DNA from: Saccoglossus kowalevskii
Lineage: Eukaryota > Hemichordata > Enteropneusta > Harrimaniidae
Reading direction: 5' to 3'
Assembly: GCF_000003605.2 (NCBI RefSeq)
Contig: NW_003119152.1
Location: 1 to 37,624 of the forward strand
Length of the DNA stretch: 37,624 bases
A program made the position numbers and the translations under genes. Shown piece by piece: positions 35,618-37,624 of the stretch. Position 1 is the stretch's first letter. Every line of letters starts with the position of its first letter. The notes beneath the pieces are model-generated. The model ran no database searches and had not been told where the DNA came from. It worked only from the letters and a program-made list of their open reading frames with translations.

Positions 35618-36557
35618 TCTAGAATTGACCTATGACATCTACATACTTGGAGTAAGACTACGGTAATTTAACATCAATTAACGAAATCTTTATTCACATT
35701 TTCGAACTTTTAACTATGGGACTTGTTAATATGATATCACAGGTAACAATCCCAAATGAAAATACCAACTTTGCAATCGCTTTTCACAACTTTGTAAGCA
35801 GTTTGTAGTCGACTTTTTGGTTGACTGTTGTGACAATCTGCTTACATATGAGGCATTCTCGGAACATTTACTTAATATTTTCGACATTTAACTGCGGGGT
35901 TGTCATGATAATGACTTAGGTTATATATACAAGAAACTCCGCCAACATTTCTTTCGTTTTTTCCAACTTTGCACGCTGTTTTCTAACATTTTACAGTCAA
36001 CTCACGTGAACATCTATAAGCTGCTTTCAAATGGCTTTTATTAAACTTGTGGACTTTAGTACTGCGCGTTTCTATAAGCCAACAACTTAGGTCATTTATG
36101 CAAATACATCTACCAACTTTGCAATAACTTTGCACAACTTTGCAATGACTTTGAACAACTTTGCACGGTGCGTTAACAACTTAAAACCCACTACGTGCCG
36201 ACAGAATCAACAACTTGTACTTGAAAATTAGAAGGAATTTCGAAACTTTCCATTAGTTAAAAAAGTTACAAAAATGCCACGATTTTCTACAATAAATGAT
36301 TGACATCACAGGAAGAAAAAAGGAAATGTTGAAGTATATCTTTTCCATGACTGTGATGAAACAAAAAAAAAATTCAACAGCTCGTTTACTCAGGGAGTCT
36401 CCCATGCAAGTACTAACCACGCCCGATTGCGCTTTACCTCAAACATTTATCGGTCACCTAACCACACAACTGCATAGAAAACATGCAATTAGGCCGAATT
36501 CCCGGCTATTTCAGGTTTTGAGATGTTTTAAAATCGATATCGCCTATGCAAATATCT
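35618..36557 (+). repeat. Monomer 39 (C, 940 bp)
   Basis: Front matches monomer 38 (ACAAGAAACTCC). The back has private TTGTGGACTTTAGTAC, CAGAATCAAC and AAAAAAGGAAATG, and ends with CGCCTATGCAAAT as in monomer 33. Confidence 0.95.
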
Positions 36558-37498
36558 TCTAGAATTGACCTATGACATCTACATACTTGGAGTAAGACTA
36601 CGGTAATTTAACATCAATTAACGAAATATTTGTTCACATTTTCGAGCTTTTAACTATGGGACTTGTTAAAATGATATCACAGTTAACAATCCCAAATGAA
36701 AATACCAACTTTGCAATCGCTTTTCACAACTTTGTAAGCAGTTTGTAGTCGACTTTTTGGTTGACTGTTGTGACAATCTGCTTACATATGAGGCATTCTC
36801 GGAACATTTACTTAATATTTTCGACATTTAACTTCGGGGTTGTCATGATAATGACTTAGGTTATATATACAAGCAACTCCGCCAACATTTCTTTCGTTTT
36901 TTCCAACTTTGCACGCTGTTTTCTAACATTTTACAGTCAACTCACGTGAACATCTATAAGCTGCTTTCAAGTGGCTTTTATTAAACTTGTCGACTTTACA
37001 ACTGCGCGTTTCTATAAGCCAACAACTTAGGTCATTTATACAAATACATCTTTCAACTTTGCAATAACTTTGCACAACTTTGCAATGACTTTGAACAACT
37101 TTGCACGGTGCGTTAACAACTCAAAACCCACTACGTGCCGACAGCATCAACAACTTGTACTTGAAAATTAGAAGGAATTTCGAAACTTTCCATTAGTTAA
37201 AAAAGTTACAAAAATGCCACGATTTTCTACAATAAATGATTGACATCACAGGAAGAAAAATGCAGAAATGTTGAAGTATATCTTTTCCATGTCTGTGATG
37301 AAACAAAAAAAAATTCAACAGCTCGTTTACTCAGGGAGTCTCCCATGCAAGTACTAACCACGCCCGATTGCGCTTTACCTCAAACATTTATCGGTCACCT
37401 AACGACACAACCGCATAGAAAACATGAAATTAGGCCGAATTCCCGGCTATTTCAGGTTTTGAGATGTTTTAAAATCGATATCGCCTACGCAAATATCT
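36558..37498 (+). repeat. Monomer 40 (C, 941 bp)
   Basis: Starts with ATTTGTTCAC and CAGTTAAC as in monomer 34. Private CATCTTTCAAC, AACTCAAAACC and ACGACACAACCGC. The octamer is changed to ATACAAAT. Confidence 0.95.
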
Positions 37499-37624
37499 TC
37501 TAGAATTGACCTATGACATCTACATACTTGGAGTAAGACTACGGTAATTTAACATCAATTAACGAAATATTTATTCACATTTTCGTATTTTTAACTATGG
37601 GACTTGTTAATATGATATCACTGA
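37499..37624 (+). repeat. Right partial monomer (126 bp)
   Basis: C-type unit start cut by the window edge. It has private TTCGTATTTTTAAC instead of TTCGAACTTTTAAC, and the final bases ATCACTGA differ from the usual ATCACAGG. Confidence 0.9.

Larger units (their letters stand above)
1..37624 (+). repeat. Head-to-tail satellite array, ~940-bp monomer, 40 full copies
   Basis: The same sequence of about 920-943 bp recurs without interruption from end to end and always in the same orientation. The hexamer TCTAGA followed by ATTGACCTATGA marks each unit; it falls at 14, 951, 1869, 2790 and so on to 37499, giving 40 complete spacings of 918-943 bp. There is no unique DNA between units and neither array end is in the window. 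Long-unit tandem arrays of this size are typical of eukaryotic satellite DNA. I do not recognise the family. No part of the window outside the array remains to be explained. Confidence 0.98.
8930..37624 (+). repeat. Subfamily C block (copies 10b-41)
   Basis: Units share GAGATGTTTT, CTACGCAAATATC before the TCTAGA mark, GTTGACTGTTGTGACAATCTG, ATGCAAATACATC and CACGCCCGATTGCG. Most are 939-943 bp. Two recurring front-half haplotypes exist: GAACTTTTAAC with GTTAATATG, and GAGCTTTTAAC with GTTAAAATG and CCCAAATG. They alternate irregularly along the block. Confidence 0.9.

Overview
The whole 37,624-base window is one head-to-tail tandem array of a large AT-rich satellite monomer of about 920-943 bp. 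Using the TCTAGA hexamer (or its mutated equivalent) as an arbitrary unit start, I count 40 complete monomers. A 13-base fragment lies at the left edge and a 126-base fragment at the right edge. The array continues past both ends of the window. No flanking unique sequence, protein-coding gene, tRNA, rRNA, CRISPR or intact transposon is visible. All units have the same orientation. Long-unit satellite arrays like this are typical of a eukaryotic nuclear genome (pericentromeric, subtelomeric or other heterochromatic satellite, or intergenic-spacer-like repeats). I do not recognise the family and cannot name the organism.

Layout. Subfamily A fills about 1-6577 (copies 1-7, 918-937 bp). Four of its seven units carry a 16-bp deletion. 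Subfamily B fills about 6578 to 8895-8929 (copies 8, 9 and the first part of 10, 930 bp). Its units are almost identical to each other, and the two full-length ones carry an 11-bp deletion. Copy 10 is a B/C chimera. Subfamily C fills the rest (copies 11-40, mostly 939-943 bp). It is a mosaic in which rare variants recur in units 1, 2, 6, 16 and 18 monomers apart, as expected from unequal crossing-over and gene conversion.

Inside the monomer the most striking structure is a relic 21-bp repeat, seen in three separate modules. Its T-runs recur at alternating 11 and 10 bp, an average of 10.5 bp, which is the helical repeat of DNA. Other motifs kept in most copies are a TATATATA element with a small hairpin just upstream in C, a TCACGTGA palindrome, an ATGCAAAT octamer (C only) and a pair of A-tracts spaced 10.5 bp. 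Their function is not shown by the sequence.

The short open frames (about 60-102 codons) recur only because the monomer recurs. Two alternative N-termini come from length changes in a poly-A run, many begin at TTG, and most differences between copies change the amino acid, so I do not call them genes. Local anomalies include a 180-bp highly diverged patch (31741-31920), a run of fourteen 1-base homopolymer losses (13291-13560), and a cluster of 1-base insertions (33579-33790). The last two look more like sequencing or assembly error than biology.
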